64,000 nt of DNA from Kluyvera ascorbata ATCC 33433 (GTDB taxonomy: Bacteria; Pseudomonadota; Gammaproteobacteria; Enterobacterales; Enterobacteriaceae): the NCBI RefSeq assembly GCF_000735365.1, contig NZ_JMPL01000001.1, positions 62,001 to 126,000 on the forward strand. Reading direction: 5' to 3'. The notes under the pieces are model-generated. The model did no database searches and was not told where the DNA came from. It saw only the letters and a program-made list of their open reading frames with translations. Positions within the stretch are counted from its first letter, which is position 1. Each line of letters starts with the position of its first letter. This document shows positions 1 to 15,034 of the stretch, one piece after another. The position numbers were made by a program, and so were the translations under genes.

Positions 1-1831
1 TGGATGAACCCGGTTCTTCCCAGCCTGCTGGCGGACGCACGTCGCGGCGAGCCATCAGGTCGTCAATCTGCGGTGCATCGATGGTCTCATATTTCATGAG
101 CGCATCTTTCATTGCATGCAGAATATCCATGTTGTCGTTCAGGAGCTGGCGAGCACGAGCGTAGTTACGTTCGATAAGCGCTTTCACTTCCTGGTCGATG
201 ATACGTGCGGTTTCATCGGACATGTGTTTCGCTTTGGCGACAGAGCGGCCCAGGAATACTTCGCCCTCTTCTTCCGCATACAGCAGCGGACCGAGTTTGT
301 CGGAGAAGCCCCACTGGGTGACCATGTTACGTGCCAGGTTCGTCGCGACTTTAATGTCGTTCGATGCACCGGTAGAAACATGTTCTACGCCATAAATAAT
401 TTCTTCTGCCAGACGGCCGCCGTACAGGGTGGAGATCTGACTTTCCAGTTTCTGACGGCTGGCGCTAATCGCGTCGCCTTCAGGCAGGAAGAAGGTCACA
501 CCCAGCGCACGACCGCGTGGGATAATCGTCACTTTGTGCACCGGATCGTGTTCCGGTACCAGGCGACCGATAATCGCGTGGCCTGCTTCGTGGTAAGCGG
601 TGGATTCTTTCTGCGCTTCCGTCATCACCATGGAGCGACGTTCCGCACCCATCATGATTTTGTCTTTCGCTTTTTCGAACTCAACCATCGATACCACGCG
701 CTTGTTGCCACGAGCTGCAAACAGCGCTGCTTCGTTCACTAAGTTCGCCAGGTCTGCACCGGAGAAACCAGGAGTACCACGAGCAATGATTGCCGCATCG
801 ATATCTGGTGCCAGCGGCACTCGACGCATATGCACTTTCAGAATCTGTTCACGACCACGAACGTCTGGCAGACCAACCACAACCTGACGGTCGAAACGGC
901 CTGGACGCAGCAGCGCTGGGTCAAGTACGTCTGGACGGTTAGTTGCCGCGATAACGATGATACCTTCGTTACCTTCGAAGCCATCCATCTCAACCAGCAT
1001 CTGGTTCAGCGTTTGCTCACGTTCATCGTGACCACCGCCCAGACCTGCGCCACGCTGGCGGCCTACGGCGTCGATTTCATCGATGAAGATGATGCATGGT
1101 GCCGCTTTCTTAGCCTGTTCGAACATGTCACGCACACGAGATGCACCAACACCGACGAACATTTCTACGAAATCAGAACCGGAAATGGTGAAGAACGGAA
1201 CTTTCGCTTCGCCAGCAATCGCTTTTGCCAGCAACGTTTTACCGGTACCCGGAGGGCCAACCATCAGCACACCTTTCGGGATTTTACCGCCCAGCTTCTG
1301 GAAACGGCTCGGTTCACGCAGATACTCAACCAGCTCACCCACCTCTTCTTTCGCTTCGTCGCAGCCTGCAACGTCGGCAAAGGTGGTTTTGATCTGGTCT
1401 TCCGTCAGCATACGCGCCTTGCTCTTACCGAACGACATGGCACCTTTGCCACCACCGCCCTGCATTTGGCGCATGAAGAAGATCCAGACGCCGATCAGCA
1501 GCAGCATCGGGAACCAGGAAATGAAGATAGAAGCCAGCAGGCTTGGTTCTTCAGGCGGCTCACCAACCACTTTGACGTTTTTCGTCAGCAGGTTATCAAG
1601 CAGCTTCGGATCGTTAACCGGAATGTAAGTCGTGTAACGGTTACTATCTTTCTTGGTAACGTTGATCTCACGTCCGTTGATACGCGCTTCGCGAACCTGG
1701 TCGTTATTGACCTCTTGCAGGAAGGTAGAATAGTCCACCTTATGGCTGTTCGATTCGCTGGGCCCAAAGCTCTGGAATACTGACATCAGCACGACGGCAA
1801 TGACCAGCCAGAGTATTAGGTTTTTCGCCAT
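1..1831 (-). CDS. ftsH: ATP-dependent zinc metalloprotease FtsH (C-terminus cut by window edge)
   Basis: Membrane-anchored AAA+ protease that degrades LpxC, sigma-32, SecY and other substrates at the inner membrane. 610 codons are visible from the ATG at 1831; the last roughly 35 residues lie outside the window. Two N-terminal membrane segments (about residues 5-24 and 96-116) flank a periplasmic loop. The AAA domain has Walker A GPPGTGKT at residues 192-199, and the zinc site HEAGH is at 414-418. It follows rlmE by 103 bases on the same strand, the usual rlmE-ftsH operon. The start is the ATG giving [10 protein letters not shown]. The interruption is only the window boundary. Confidence 0.98.
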   Translation of the reverse strand, partial: MAKNLILWLVIAVVLMSVFQSFGPSESNSHKVDYSTFLQEVNNDQVREARINGREINVTKKDSNRYTTYIPVNDPKLLDNLLTKNVKVVGEPPEEPSLLASIFISWFPMLLLIGVWIFFMRQMQGGGGKGAMSFGKSKARMLTEDQIKTTFADVAGCDEAKEEVGELVEYLREPSRFQKLGGKIPKGVLMVGPPGTGKTLLAKAIAGEAKVPFFTISGSDFVEMFVGVGASRVRDMFEQAKKAAPCIIFIDEIDAVGRQRGAGLGGGHDEREQTLNQMLVEMDGFEGNEGIIVIAATNRPDVLDPALLRPGRFDRQVVVGLPDVRGREQILKVHMRRVPLAPDIDAAIIARGTPGFSGADLANLVNEAALFAARGNKRVVSMVEFEKAKDKIMMGAERRSMVMTEAQKESTAYHEAGHAIIGRLVPEHDPVHKVTIIPRGRALGVTFFLPEGDAISASRQKLESQISTLYGGRLAEEIIYGVEHVSTGASNDIKVATNLARNMVTQWGFSDKLGPLLYAEEEGEVFLGRSVAKAKHMSDETARIIDQEVKALIERNYARARQLLNDNMDILHAMKDALMKYETIDAPQIDDLMARRDVRPPAGWEEPGSS

Positions 1832-1934
1832 GTCACTCAAGGGATTAACCTCATATTACAACTGTGTTAAAAACAGCGTCAGGATACTCTATATCCAGCT
1901 TCTTTCAAACTTTCGTTTGAAAAACCACCGTCTA

Positions 1935-2561
1935 TCATTTTCGCCCGGTCGCTACAATGTACACTTCACGTGAACGCGCACGCGAAGAGTCCGGCTTACG
2001 AACTTTAACCTTCGTAAACAGGGAGCGAATTTCCCTTAGGTACTCATCGAAGCCTTCGCCCTGGAACACTTTCACTACAAAATTTCCGCCCGGCGCTAAC
2101 ACATCACGAGCCATTTCAAGCGCCAGTTCCACCAGATACATGGCCCGGGGGATGTCAACCGCCGGCGTTCCGCTCATGTTTGGTGCCATATCTGACATGA
2201 CAACTTGTACTTTACTGTCACCCACGCGTTCCAGTAATGCCTTCATCACGAGTTCATCACGAAAATCGCCCTGAAGGAAGTCCACACCAACGATTGGATC
2301 CATAGGTAAAAGATCGCAAGCGATAATGCGGCCTTTGCCGCCAATCTGCGTGACCACGTACTGTGACCAGCCTCCTGGAGCAGCACCGAGGTCAACTACC
2401 GTCATCCCCGGTTTAAAAAGTTTGTCACTTTGCTGTATTTCATCAAGTTTAAACCAGGCACGGGAACGTAACCCCTTTTTCTGTGCCTCTTGAACATATT
2501 TATCGCTAAAGTGTTCCTGAAGCCAGCGGCTTGAACTGGCAGAACGCTTTTTACCTGTCAT
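1935..2561 (-). CDS. rlmE: 23S rRNA (uridine-2'-O)-methyltransferase RlmE
   Basis: Heat-shock methyltransferase (FtsJ/RrmJ) that 2'-O-methylates U2552 in the A-loop of 23S rRNA in the 50S subunit. At 208 residues it is one shorter than the K-12 protein. The SAM-binding motif [14 protein letters not shown] is at about residues 56-69. The catalytic residues K38, D124 (SDMAPN) and K164 (FVVKVF) are all present. It is the first gene of the rlmE-ftsH operon and diverges from yhbY across about 126 bases, which should hold both promoters. Confidence 0.97.
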   Translation of the reverse strand: MTGKKRSASSSRWLQEHFSDKYVQEAQKKGLRSRAWFKLDEIQQSDKLFKPGMTVVDLGAAPGGWSQYVVTQIGGKGRIIACDLLPMDPIVGVDFLQGDFRDELVMKALLERVGDSKVQVVMSDMAPNMSGTPAVDIPRAMYLVELALEMARDVLAPGGNFVVKVFQGEGFDEYLREIRSLFTKVKVRKPDSSRARSREVYIVATGRK

Positions 2562-2687
2562 TTAACATTCCCATCGGGGCAGTTCATCGTAGCCTTTCGG
2601 CGTAAATTTCTACGCACTGTTTGGCGATATATGGGAGATGGCGGTAGAATGACCCGTTTTCAATCCCAACGTAAGCAAAAATATACG

Positions 2688-2981
2688 ATGAATCTGAGTA
2701 CTAAACAAAAACAGCACCTAAAAGGTCTCGCACATCCGCTCAAGCCTGTCGTTATGCTTGGCAACAATGGTTTGACCGAAGGGGTACTGGCCGAGATTGA
2801 ACAAGCGTTAGAGCACCATGAACTTATCAAGGTGAAAGTCGCCTCGGAAGACAGAGAGACCAAAACTTTGATTGTGGACGCTATCGTTCGCGAAACCGGC
2901 GCCTGTAATGTACAGGTCATCGGTAAGATGCTGGTGCTTTATCGCCCTGGTAAAGAACGTAAAATCTCGCTGCCACGTTAA
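2688..2981 (+). CDS. yhbY: CRM-domain ribosome assembly RNA-binding protein YhbY
   Basis: Small (97 aa) CRM-domain protein associated with pre-50S ribosomal particles in E. coli. The MNLSTKQKQHLKGLAHPL start matches the family. The longer reading frame begins upstream at 2631, but the added residues do not resemble known YhbY, so the ATG at 2688 is preferred. The loop GNNG (in MLGNNGLTEGV) is the GxxG-type RNA-binding loop of CRM domains. A strong terminator follows at 3070-3094. Confidence 0.95.
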   Translation: MNLSTKQKQHLKGLAHPLKPVVMLGNNGLTEGVLAEIEQALEHHELIKVKVASEDRETKTLIVDAIVRETGACNVQVIGKMLVLYRPGKERKISLPR

Positions 2982-3069
2982 GAATATCCTAATTTCTGAC
3001 ACAACATTGTGTTAAATGAGGGATTTTCTATACAAGGGCTAGCAACATGCCACGCTCTTATGCTTGATA

Positions 3070-3094
3070 AAAGGCCGCTATGCGGCCTTTTTCT
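3070..3094 (+). terminator. Rho-independent terminator of yhbY
   Basis: The stem AAAGGCCGC/GCGGCCTTT with loop TAT is followed by a T-rich stretch (TTCTTATC). It lies about 90 bases after the yhbY stop, and transcription from greA converges on it. Confidence 0.8.
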
Positions 3095-3134
3095 TATCTT
3101 TACACTTGTTCAACAATTCAGTGTTGAACAAATC

Positions 3135-3611
3135 TTACAGATAATCCACGTGGATGATTTCGAATTCAACTTCACCACCCGGGGTGCGGATAGTGACCAC
3201 GTCATCCTGCTCTTTGCCAATCAACCCACGGGCAATTGGTGAGTTAACGGAGATCAGGTTCTGTTTGAAATCAGCTTCGTCGTCGCCCACGATGCGGTAA
3301 GTCTGCTCTTCGTCGTTATCCAGGTTCAACACCTTCACGGTAGCACCAAAAATCACACGACCATTGTTTGGGATCTTGGTGATGTCGATAACCTGGGCGT
3401 TAGACAGCTTCGCTTCGATATCTTTGATACGTCCTTCACAGAAGCCCTGCTGCTCACGGGCAGCATGGTACTCCGCGTTCTCTTTCAGGTCGCCGTGCTC
3501 GCGCGCTTCGGCGATGGACGCAATGATTTCTGGGCGGCGTACGGACTTCAGAAAGTCCAGTTCTTCACGCAGTTTTTCTGCACCACGAAGGGTCATCGGA
3601 ATAGCTTGCAT
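3135..3611 (-). CDS. greA: Transcript cleavage factor GreA
   Basis: Inserts its N-terminal coiled coil into the secondary channel of RNA polymerase and stimulates cleavage of backtracked RNA. The protein is 158 residues from the ATG at 3611 ([10 protein letters not shown]); upstream in-frame residues are unlike GreA. The acidic tip residues D41 and E44 ([10 protein letters not shown]) that hold the catalytic Mg2+ are present. A C-terminal FKBP-like domain ends in EIIHVDYL. It is a single-gene unit, convergent with yhbY and divergent from dacB. Confidence 0.98.
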   Translation of the reverse strand: MQAIPMTLRGAEKLREELDFLKSVRRPEIIASIAEAREHGDLKENAEYHAAREQQGFCEGRIKDIEAKLSNAQVIDITKIPNNGRVIFGATVKVLNLDNDEEQTYRIVGDDEADFKQNLISVNSPIARGLIGKEQDDVVTIRTPGGEVEFEIIHVDYL

Positions 3612-3857
3612 TGTTATACCTCTTAAACATTCCTGTTGGGAGCGGTTCGCCCCGCTCCGGCTGCTAAGCCCGCCTGAGTCGCTATCAACACCAGGCCAGA
3701 AGCAAAAGAAAACCGACCCGGGTACGAAGCCCCAGGTCAGCAGCAATTTTTAATTTGATACGCATTTTACCCCGAAGTTCACTACGGGTCATCGTTTACT
3801 TTACAGGGCGTTGCGCCGTAGTATGACGGCTTGTTTCCAGGTTGTTAGCGCGAGATT
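3612..3857. promoter_or_regulatory. greA leader and dacB upstream region with GraL-like hairpin
   Basis: A 246-base divergent intergenic region. On the greA strand the leader contains a hairpin at 3639-3658 (GGAGCGG/CCGCTCC). In E. coli the greA leader makes the GraL family of short RNAs. The hairpin position is compatible with that, but no T-run follows it here, so GraL is an inference from position. The dacB promoter should lie in the distal part. Confidence 0.4.
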
Positions 3858-5291
3858 ATGCGATTTTCCAGATTTATCATCGGATTGACTACCAGTATAG
3901 CGTTTAGCGTTCAGGCCGCGAATGTTGATGAATATATCAATCAGCTGCCCGACGGGGCCAACCTCGCGCTTCTGGTACAGAAAGTGGGCGCCCCCGCGCC
4001 GCTGATTGATTATCACGGCCAGCAGATGGCGCTACCGGCCAGTACCCAAAAGGTACTTACCGCGCTGGCAGCCCTGCTCCAGCTTGGCCCGGATTTCCGC
4101 TTTACCACCACGCTTGAAAGTAAAGGCAGCGTGGATAACGGCACTCTTAAAGGCGACCTTATTGCGAGATTTGGTGGCGATCCTACGCTAAAACGCCAGG
4201 ATATTCGCAATATGGTCGCGACGTTGAAAAAGTCTGGCGTACAGAATATTGATGGCAACATCATGATCGACACGTCCATTTTCGCCAGCCACGATAAAGC
4301 GCCAGGCTGGCCATGGAACGATTTGACGCAGTGTTTCAGCGCACCGCCTGCTGCCGCGATTATCGACCGCAACTGCTTCTCTATTTCACTTTATAGCGCC
4401 CAGAAGGCTAACGATCTGGCGTTCATCCGCATTGCCTCTTACTACCCGGTGACGATGTTCAGCCAAGTGCGTACGCTGGCAAAAGGCTCGCCGGAAGCCC
4501 AATACTGCGAGCTGGATGTGGTGCCTGGCGACCTGAACCGCTACACGCTCACCGGCTGTCTGCCACAGCGTGCAGACCCTCTGCCGCTGGCGTTTGCCAT
4601 TCAGGATGGCGCAAGCTATGCCGGGGCAATTATCAAAGATGAACTCAAGCAGGCCGGGATCACCTACACCGGTACGCTGCTGCGCCAGACGCTGGTGAAT
4701 GAGCCCGGCACCGTGATCGCGAGCAAGCAGTCGGCACCACTGCACGATTTGCTGAAGATCATGCTGAAAAAATCGGACAACATGATCGCCGACACCGTGT
4801 TTCGTATGATTGGCCATTCGCGCTTTGGGGTTCCAGGCACCTGGCGAGCGGGCTCAGATGCGGTTCGCCAGATCCTGCGTCAGCAGGCAGGCGTAGATTT
4901 GGGTAATACGATCATTGCCGACGGCTCCGGCCTATCGCGACATAACCTAATCGCGCCAGCCACCATGATGCAGGCGCTGCAGTATATTGCCCAGCACGAT
5001 AATGAGCTGGACTTCATCTCCATGCTACCGCTTGCCGGCCACGACGGTTCGTTACAGTACCGCGCGGGCCTGCATCAGGCGGGCGTAGATGGTAAGGTTT
5101 CGGCGAAGACCGGTTCACTGCAGGGTGTATACAACCTGGCGGGCTTTATTACCACCGCCAGCGGGCAGCGTATGGCGTTTGTGCAGTATCTGTCAGGGTA
5201 CGCAGTGCCGCCTGCGGATCAGCGTAATCGACGTATTCCGCTGGTACGCTTTGAGAGCCGGTTGTACAAGGATATTTATCAGAACAATTGA
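3858..5291 (+). CDS. dacB: D-alanyl-D-alanine carboxypeptidase/endopeptidase PBP4
   Basis: Periplasmic class C penicillin-binding protein that trims and cleaves peptide cross-links in peptidoglycan. The 477 residues match the K-12 length. A signal peptide covers residues 1-20 (cleavage after SVQA). The serine nucleophile lies in STQK at residues 62-65, SDN at about 306, and KTG (SAKTGSLQG) at about 417. It is a single gene with its own terminator at 5293-5324. Confidence 0.97.
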   Translation: MRFSRFIIGLTTSIAFSVQAANVDEYINQLPDGANLALLVQKVGAPAPLIDYHGQQMALPASTQKVLTALAALLQLGPDFRFTTTLESKGSVDNGTLKGDLIARFGGDPTLKRQDIRNMVATLKKSGVQNIDGNIMIDTSIFASHDKAPGWPWNDLTQCFSAPPAAAIIDRNCFSISLYSAQKANDLAFIRIASYYPVTMFSQVRTLAKGSPEAQYCELDVVPGDLNRYTLTGCLPQRADPLPLAFAIQDGASYAGAIIKDELKQAGITYTGTLLRQTLVNEPGTVIASKQSAPLHDLLKIMLKKSDNMIADTVFRMIGHSRFGVPGTWRAGSDAVRQILRQQAGVDLGNTIIADGSGLSRHNLIAPATMMQALQYIAQHDNELDFISMLPLAGHDGSLQYRAGLHQAGVDGKVSAKTGSLQGVYNLAGFITTASGQRMAFVQYLSGYAVPPADQRNRRIPLVRFESRLYKDIYQNN

Positions 5292-5292
5292 T

Positions 5293-5324
5293 AAAAAAGG
5301 GCCGCAGATGCGGCCCTTTTTATT
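5293..5324 (+). terminator. Terminator between dacB and obgE
   Basis: AAAAAAGGGCCGC and GCGGCCCTTTTTA form a near-perfect stem with a short loop, immediately after the dacB stop. A/T tracts on both sides could let it serve both converging transcripts. Confidence 0.85.
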
Positions 5325-5331
5325 TGATATT

Positions 5332-5402
5332 TGTAGCCCGGACGAGGTGTGATAACACCGACTCCGGGGGATCCCGGCGTCACTTCGTTCGGCCGGGCTA
5401 CA
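5332..5402. repeat. REP-like palindromic element downstream of obgE
   Basis: A 71-base element bounded by TGTAGCCCGG and CCGGGCTACA as inverted ends, with inner CCGG-rich partial palindromes. It fills the gap between the dacB terminator and the obgE stop. Sequence and location are typical of enterobacterial REP/BIME units. Confidence 0.7.
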
Positions 5403-5414
5403 GAGGACGTTGAA

Positions 5415-6605
<1,191 letters not shown>

Positions 6606-7571
6606 TCATTCGCCTGCGCGGGGTAACGGAACAACCGCTTCACGCTTACGCCACCGCCCCCATAGACGATGACCAATGGCGGAATACATCGCGCCCGCAA
6701 CCACGACAAACGCACCGAGGTAACCAATAAGGTTCAACATCGGTCTGGCGAAGAAATCGGGCCAGGCCATTGATAATAAATCTGAAAATAACAGGGTAAA
6801 CAGAGGAGTCAGCGTGATTAACGCGCTCACCTGTGCCGCCTGCCAGCGCGCCATCGCTTCCGCGAGCGCCCCATAACCGACCAGTGTGTTCAGACCACAG
6901 AAGATCAGACAGGCTAGCTGCCAGTCACTCAGTAGCCCAATAACCTCAGGCTTTGCTAACGGCAGCAGTGCAATTGTACATAAAGTGTACAATAAAAAGA
7001 GGATCTGCTGTGATGCCAGGCGTCGCAATAACACCTTTTGCGCGACACCGTAACTCACCCAGACCATCGCCGCGCTAACCCCAAAAATCACACCCCAGGT
7101 GTAATCGGTCAGGCGGGTAAAAATTTCAATCAGGCTGGTATTAAAGAACATGACCAGCCCGCAGATAAGCATGAGTGCGCCCACTACCTGCGTACCGCGC
7201 ATCTTCTCCTTGAGGATAAAGACGCTGGCAACCATCATCCCAACGGGCGAGAGTTGGCCGATAACCTGGGACGCCGTAGGGCTTACGTACTGCAGCGATG
7301 AGCTAAACAGCACGAAGTTACCAAACAGCCCGCCGGTTGCGATAAGCAGCAGAACTAGCCAGCGCGGGTTGCGAAACAGCCGCAAAGAGGGCAGCTTGCG
7401 CTTCCAGGACAAAATGAGGCCAAGGCCACAGCTTGCCATCAAAAAGCGGTAGAAGACGATGGTGGGCGGTTCCATGACTTCCAGAACCTGTTTCATGGCA
7501 ATTGGCAGTGCCCCCCAGCAAATCGCTGTGGTAAGCGCCAACATGATACCGATGCCCGCCTGCTGCTTCAT
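6606..7571 (-). CDS. yhbE: EamA/DMT-family inner-membrane transporter YhbE
   Basis: A 321-residue membrane protein of the drug/metabolite transporter (EamA) family, the same length as K-12 YhbE. About ten hydrophobic segments form two five-helix repeats, starting with GIGIMLALTTAICWGALPIAMKQ. The substrate is not known. It lies between rpmA and obgE; a terminator-like hairpin (7630-7659) separates it from rpmA, so expression probably depends on read-through. Confidence 0.93.
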   Translation of the reverse strand: MKQQAGIGIMLALTTAICWGALPIAMKQVLEVMEPPTIVFYRFLMASCGLGLILSWKRKLPSLRLFRNPRWLVLLLIATGGLFGNFVLFSSSLQYVSPTASQVIGQLSPVGMMVASVFILKEKMRGTQVVGALMLICGLVMFFNTSLIEIFTRLTDYTWGVIFGVSAAMVWVSYGVAQKVLLRRLASQQILFLLYTLCTIALLPLAKPEVIGLLSDWQLACLIFCGLNTLVGYGALAEAMARWQAAQVSALITLTPLFTLLFSDLLSMAWPDFFARPMLNLIGYLGAFVVVAGAMYSAIGHRLWGRWRKREAVVPLPRAGE

Positions 7572-7629
7572 TCCGGATTCCCTGCCCTGAAACGGTGGTA
7601 CAACCCATCATTTTCCTGGCGTCGAATGT

Positions 7630-7659
7630 AAAAAGCCCCGCAACACGTTGCGGGGCTTT
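7630..7659 (-). terminator. Terminator/attenuator after rpmA
   Basis: The stem AAAGCCCCGCAAC/GTTGCGGGGCTTT is followed on the minus strand by TTTTTACATTC. It sits between rpmA and yhbE, so it probably terminates most ribosomal-protein mRNA and lets a fraction continue into yhbE-obgE. Confidence 0.85.
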
Positions 7660-7684
7660 CATCCGTTACCGGGACGCGAAAAAC

Positions 7685-7942
<258 letters not shown>

Positions 7943-7961
7943 TTAATCTGCTCCCCTTAAC

Positions 7962-8529
<568 letters not shown>

Positions 8530-9501
8530 ATGAATTTACAAAAAATCAATGAGTTAACCGCGCAGGATATGGCGGGTGTCAATGCGACGATTCTTGAGCA
8601 GCTCAACTCGGACGTCCAATTGATCAACCAGCTTGGCTATTATATCGTCAGCGGCGGCGGAAAACGGATTCGTCCAATGATCGCCGTCCTGGCCGCCCGC
8701 GCCGTTGGCTATCAGGGAAACGCCCACGTCACTATCGCCGCGCTGATCGAATTTATTCATACCGCGACGCTGCTGCATGATGATGTTGTCGATGAGTCCG
8801 ATATGCGCCGCGGCAAAGCAACGGCCAATGCGGCCTTTGGTAACGCGGCCAGCGTACTGGTTGGCGACTTTATCTATACGCGTGCATTCCAGATGATGAC
8901 CAGCCTCGGTTCACTGAAGGTACTGGAAGTGATGTCAGAAGCCGTTAACGTCATTGCAGAAGGCGAAGTCCTTCAGTTGATGAACGTCAACGATCCGGAC
9001 ATCACCGAAGAGAACTATATGCGCGTTATCTACAGCAAGACAGCGCGTCTGTTTGAAGCGGCGGCGCAATGTTCTGGCTTGCTGGCGGGTTGTACGTCTG
9101 AGCAAGAGAAAGGGCTGCAGGACTATGGCCGCTATCTCGGCACCGCTTTCCAGCTGATTGATGACCTGCTCGACTACAGCGCCGACGGAGAGACGCTGGG
9201 TAAAAACGTAGGCGACGATCTCAACGAAGGTAAGCCAACTCTACCGCTGCTACACGCCATGCGTAACGGCACGCCAGAACAGGCTCAGCTCATTCGCGGC
9301 GCTATCGAACAGGGTAACGGTCGCCATCTCCTGGAGCCCGTACTGGATGCAATGGCCGCCTGTGGTTCTCTGGAATGGACGCGCCAGCGTGCCGAAGAAG
9401 AAGCCGATAAGGCGATTGCTTCTCTGGCTTCTCTGCCGGATACACCATGGCGCGATGCGCTTATCGGCCTCGCCCATATCGCCGTTCAACGCGACCGATA
9501 G
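8530..9501 (+). CDS. ispB: Octaprenyl diphosphate synthase
   Basis: trans-Prenyltransferase that extends farnesyl diphosphate to C40 octaprenyl diphosphate for the ubiquinone and menaquinone side chains. The 323 residues equal the K-12 protein. The ATG at 8530 (MNLQKINELTAQDM) is preferred over an upstream in-frame start at 8497. The first Asp-rich motif is D84-D85-V-V-D88 (LLHDDVVDESD), and the second is QLIDDLLDY near residue 207. A terminator follows. Confidence 0.98.
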   Translation: MNLQKINELTAQDMAGVNATILEQLNSDVQLINQLGYYIVSGGGKRIRPMIAVLAARAVGYQGNAHVTIAALIEFIHTATLLHDDVVDESDMRRGKATANAAFGNAASVLVGDFIYTRAFQMMTSLGSLKVLEVMSEAVNVIAEGEVLQLMNVNDPDITEENYMRVIYSKTARLFEAAAQCSGLLAGCTSEQEKGLQDYGRYLGTAFQLIDDLLDYSADGETLGKNVGDDLNEGKPTLPLLHAMRNGTPEQAQLIRGAIEQGNGRHLLEPVLDAMAACGSLEWTRQRAEEEADKAIASLASLPDTPWRDALIGLAHIAVQRDR

Positions 9502-9541
9502 CCCCAGAATGCCCTACCTGCAACCGTGCGGGTACATTCCT

Positions 9542-9568
9542 GAAAGCGCCTGAAGGCGCTTTTTTTTA
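9542..9568 (+). terminator. Terminator of ispB
   Basis: GAAAGCGCC TGAA GGCGCTTTTTTTT: a compact stem followed by a T-run, 40 bases after the ispB stop. Confidence 0.9.
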
Positions 9569-9695
9569 CCAGAAATTTGATGTTTTCCTAATTTAAAGAA
9601 ACTTACTCGAACTCTTTATGAACTTATAAAAAAGAGAGATACAGTATATTCCTCACTTAGCGTAACGAGTTAACGACGGCTTTCAGGGAGGAAGT

Positions 9696-9968
9696 ATGGA
9701 GAGGTTTAGCGACTGGCATCCCGCAGACATCATCGCGGGTTTACGAAAGAGAGGCACATCGATGGCTGCAGAGTCACGCAAAAACGGACTTAGCTCATCG
9801 ACGTTAGCTAACGTCCTTTCTCGTCCATGGCCGAAAGGAGAGATGATCGTAGCAAAAGCCCTGGGGACTGAACCCTGGGTGATTTGGCCGTCACGTTATC
9901 ACGATCCAATAACCCATGCGTTTATCGATAGAACACAGGCTATCCGCAGCGGTAAGCAGGAAAAATAG
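9696..9968 (+). CDS. sfsB: Ner-like DNA-binding transcriptional regulator SfsB
   Basis: 90-residue helix-turn-helix protein of the Ner/Nlp family, related to phage Mu Ner. The segment WHPADIIAGLRKRGTSMAAESRKNG to WVIWPSRYHDP matches E. coli SfsB (maltose-gene activator Nlp) closely. GGGAGGAAG just upstream is a good ribosome binding site. It stands alone, convergent with murA. Confidence 0.93.
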   Translation: MERFSDWHPADIIAGLRKRGTSMAAESRKNGLSSSTLANVLSRPWPKGEMIVAKALGTEPWVIWPSRYHDPITHAFIDRTQAIRSGKQEK

Positions 9969-9978
9969 CAGAGGGAGA

Positions 9979-10014
9979 GAAGCGCCCACCATCAATAGCG
10001 GGCGCTTTATTCAC
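9979..10014. terminator. Bidirectional terminator between sfsB and murA
   Basis: AAGCGCCC and GGGCGCTTTATT form a stem with a loop of about 14 bases in the short gap between two convergent genes. Confidence 0.75.
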
Positions 10015-10022
10015 GGCAGCGA

Positions 10023-11297
<1,275 letters not shown>

Positions 11298-11347
11298 TTA
11301 AGTATTCACGTTCGCCACCGGAAAAGTGCACGCACTTTTCCCCTGGC

Positions 11348-11602
11348 TCAAAAACCGTTAAGTTTGCGATCGCGTGCCCACTCTTGCGGGGTATACGCTT
11401 TGATCGACAGGGCATGGATGCGGTTATCCGCAAGGTATTCCATCAGCGGGCCATAGATAGTCTGCTGCTTCTTGACGCGGCTCATGCCATCAAACATCTC
11501 ACCCACGGCAATAACCTGGAAGTGGCTGCCATCGCCAGAAACGAGAACTTCCTGAAGGGAGAGTGCATTCATCAGCACGGTCTGAATTTCATTATTTTCC
11601 AT
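11348..11602 (-). CDS. ibaG: BolA-family protein IbaG
   Basis: 84-residue BolA-like protein, linked in E. coli to acid stress and partnered with monothiol glutaredoxin/Fe-S handling. The start [15 protein letters not shown] at 11602 fits the family; the open frame continues about 39 codons upstream through the mla terminator, which argues against an earlier start. The conserved segment [12 protein letters not shown] and histidine-containing [14 protein letters not shown] are visible. It is probably co-transcribed with murA, 66 bases away. Confidence 0.96.
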   Translation of the reverse strand: MENNEIQTVLMNALSLQEVLVSGDGSHFQVIAVGEMFDGMSRVKKQQTIYGPLMEYLADNRIHALSIKAYTPQEWARDRKLNGF

Positions 11603-11675
11603 AGGTTCGCATTTCATTTGAGAGTGAAAACAAGCCCCACATCTTAGAGGAAAGTGGCGCGGTCTTAAACAAGCA

Positions 11676-11707
11676 AAAAGCCCCATCGTTGAGATTGATG
11701 GGGCTTT
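11676..11707 (-). terminator. Terminator of the mla operon
   Basis: AAAGCCCCATC and GATGGGGCTTT form a strong stem followed on the minus strand by TTTTTGCTTG. It separates mlaB from ibaG-murA. Confidence 0.88.
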
Positions 11708-11740
11708 ATCAGAAACCATGACAGTAACGTGCTGAAACTG

Positions 11741-12030
11741 TTAGGGGATCATACCTTCTGGCAGGTTGTATAAGCTTTTCAGGGTCGCGACTTTTTCGCT
11801 TACCCCTTCCAGGCTCGGCGTACGCCCCTGCGCGCGGATAAGTTCAACCAGATGCACCAGCAGCGCCAGGCCTGCCGTATCGACGCGGCTTAGGCCGCTG
11901 AGGTCGATAATGGATACTCCCTGCGTAGCCTCGGTTCTGGCATCCCACAGGGATACCAGAAAATCCTGATCCAGTTCACCGTGCAGCGCCAGGCGTTCAC
12001 CATCGCGCTTCCAGCTTAGCTGTTCGGCCA

Positions 12031-12031
<1 letters not shown>
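11741..12031 (-). CDS. mlaB: STAS-domain subunit MlaB of the lipid ABC transporter
   Basis: Cytoplasmic STAS protein that binds MlaF and supports assembly and activity of the MlaFEDB phospholipid transporter. 96 residues; the functionally important threonine T52 (SRVDTAGLALLVHL) is present. The start codon overlaps the mlaC stop by one base, showing tight coupling. Confidence 0.96.
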
Positions 12032-12684
<653 letters not shown>

Positions 12685-13239
12685 TTAATTCGTCGCGCCA
12701 GTCGCAGGCGTCGTCGTACCAGTATGTCCTTCTATAGAACCCTGCGCATCGCCAGAATTCTGATTGTCGCTGCCCTTGCTGTTGTAAAGGAACTGGCCAA
12801 TCAGGTCTTCCAGTACCATCGCCGATTTGGTGTCCTGAATGGTACCGCCATCTTTAAGGATAGACGTTCCGAGATCGGGATCTTCAAAACCGACGTTCAG
12901 CGCCAGATACTGTTCCCCAAGCAGGCCAGAAGTACGAATGGCCAAGGAACTGGTATCGGGGATGTGGTTATAGCGATCTTCGATGTCGATAGCGACGCGC
13001 GGTAAGTACGTTTTCGGATCCAGTTCAATATCCGCGACGCGGCCAATCACTACACCGCCAATCCGCACCGGTGAACGGTTTTTCAGGCCGCCGATGTTAT
13101 CGAAGGTGGCGTAAATGCGGTAGGTTGGTTCTGATTTCATTGACGAAACATCCGCCGCCTTCAGGCAGATAAACAGCGCCGCCAGCAGGGCAACCAACAG
13201 AAAAATACCGACCCAGATTTCACTCTTTTTCGTTTGCAT
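12685..13239 (-). CDS. mlaD: MCE-domain protein MlaD
   Basis: Inner-membrane anchored periplasmic MCE protein; six copies form the hydrophobic channel of MlaFEDB. 184 residues: one membrane helix at about 8-26, then the MCE domain (TYRIYATFDNIGGLKNRSPVRIGGVVIGRV) and a C-terminal helix (MVLEDLIGQFLY) before a low-complexity Gly/Thr-rich tail. Confidence 0.97.
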   Translation of the reverse strand: MQTKKSEIWVGIFLLVALLAALFICLKAADVSSMKSEPTYRIYATFDNIGGLKNRSPVRIGGVVIGRVADIELDPKTYLPRVAIDIEDRYNHIPDTSSLAIRTSGLLGEQYLALNVGFEDPDLGTSILKDGGTIQDTKSAMVLEDLIGQFLYNSKGSDNQNSGDAQGSIEGHTGTTTPATGATN

Positions 13240-13243
13240 TCAC

Positions 13244-14846
<1,603 letters not shown>

Positions 14847-15034
14847 AGGCTTACCTTTCCAGGTCCTTAAGTAGGGCAAACTCCTGCTTGCCCCCGCATT
14901 CTTACAGAATCCTAACCGCTCTGGTTAACGAAATCTGGCATTTGTTTTACTTTTCCTGCGCATAAAGTCAAAATTAGGAATTCGTTACGTCCAGACCTGC
15001 GGACCGGCGATTATACCCGAATAAAGGACTTTTG

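Noticed and set aside
830-1783. 317-codon open frame opposite ftsH
   Set aside because: Antisense of the conserved AAA domain; composition is that of a reverse-complement shadow.
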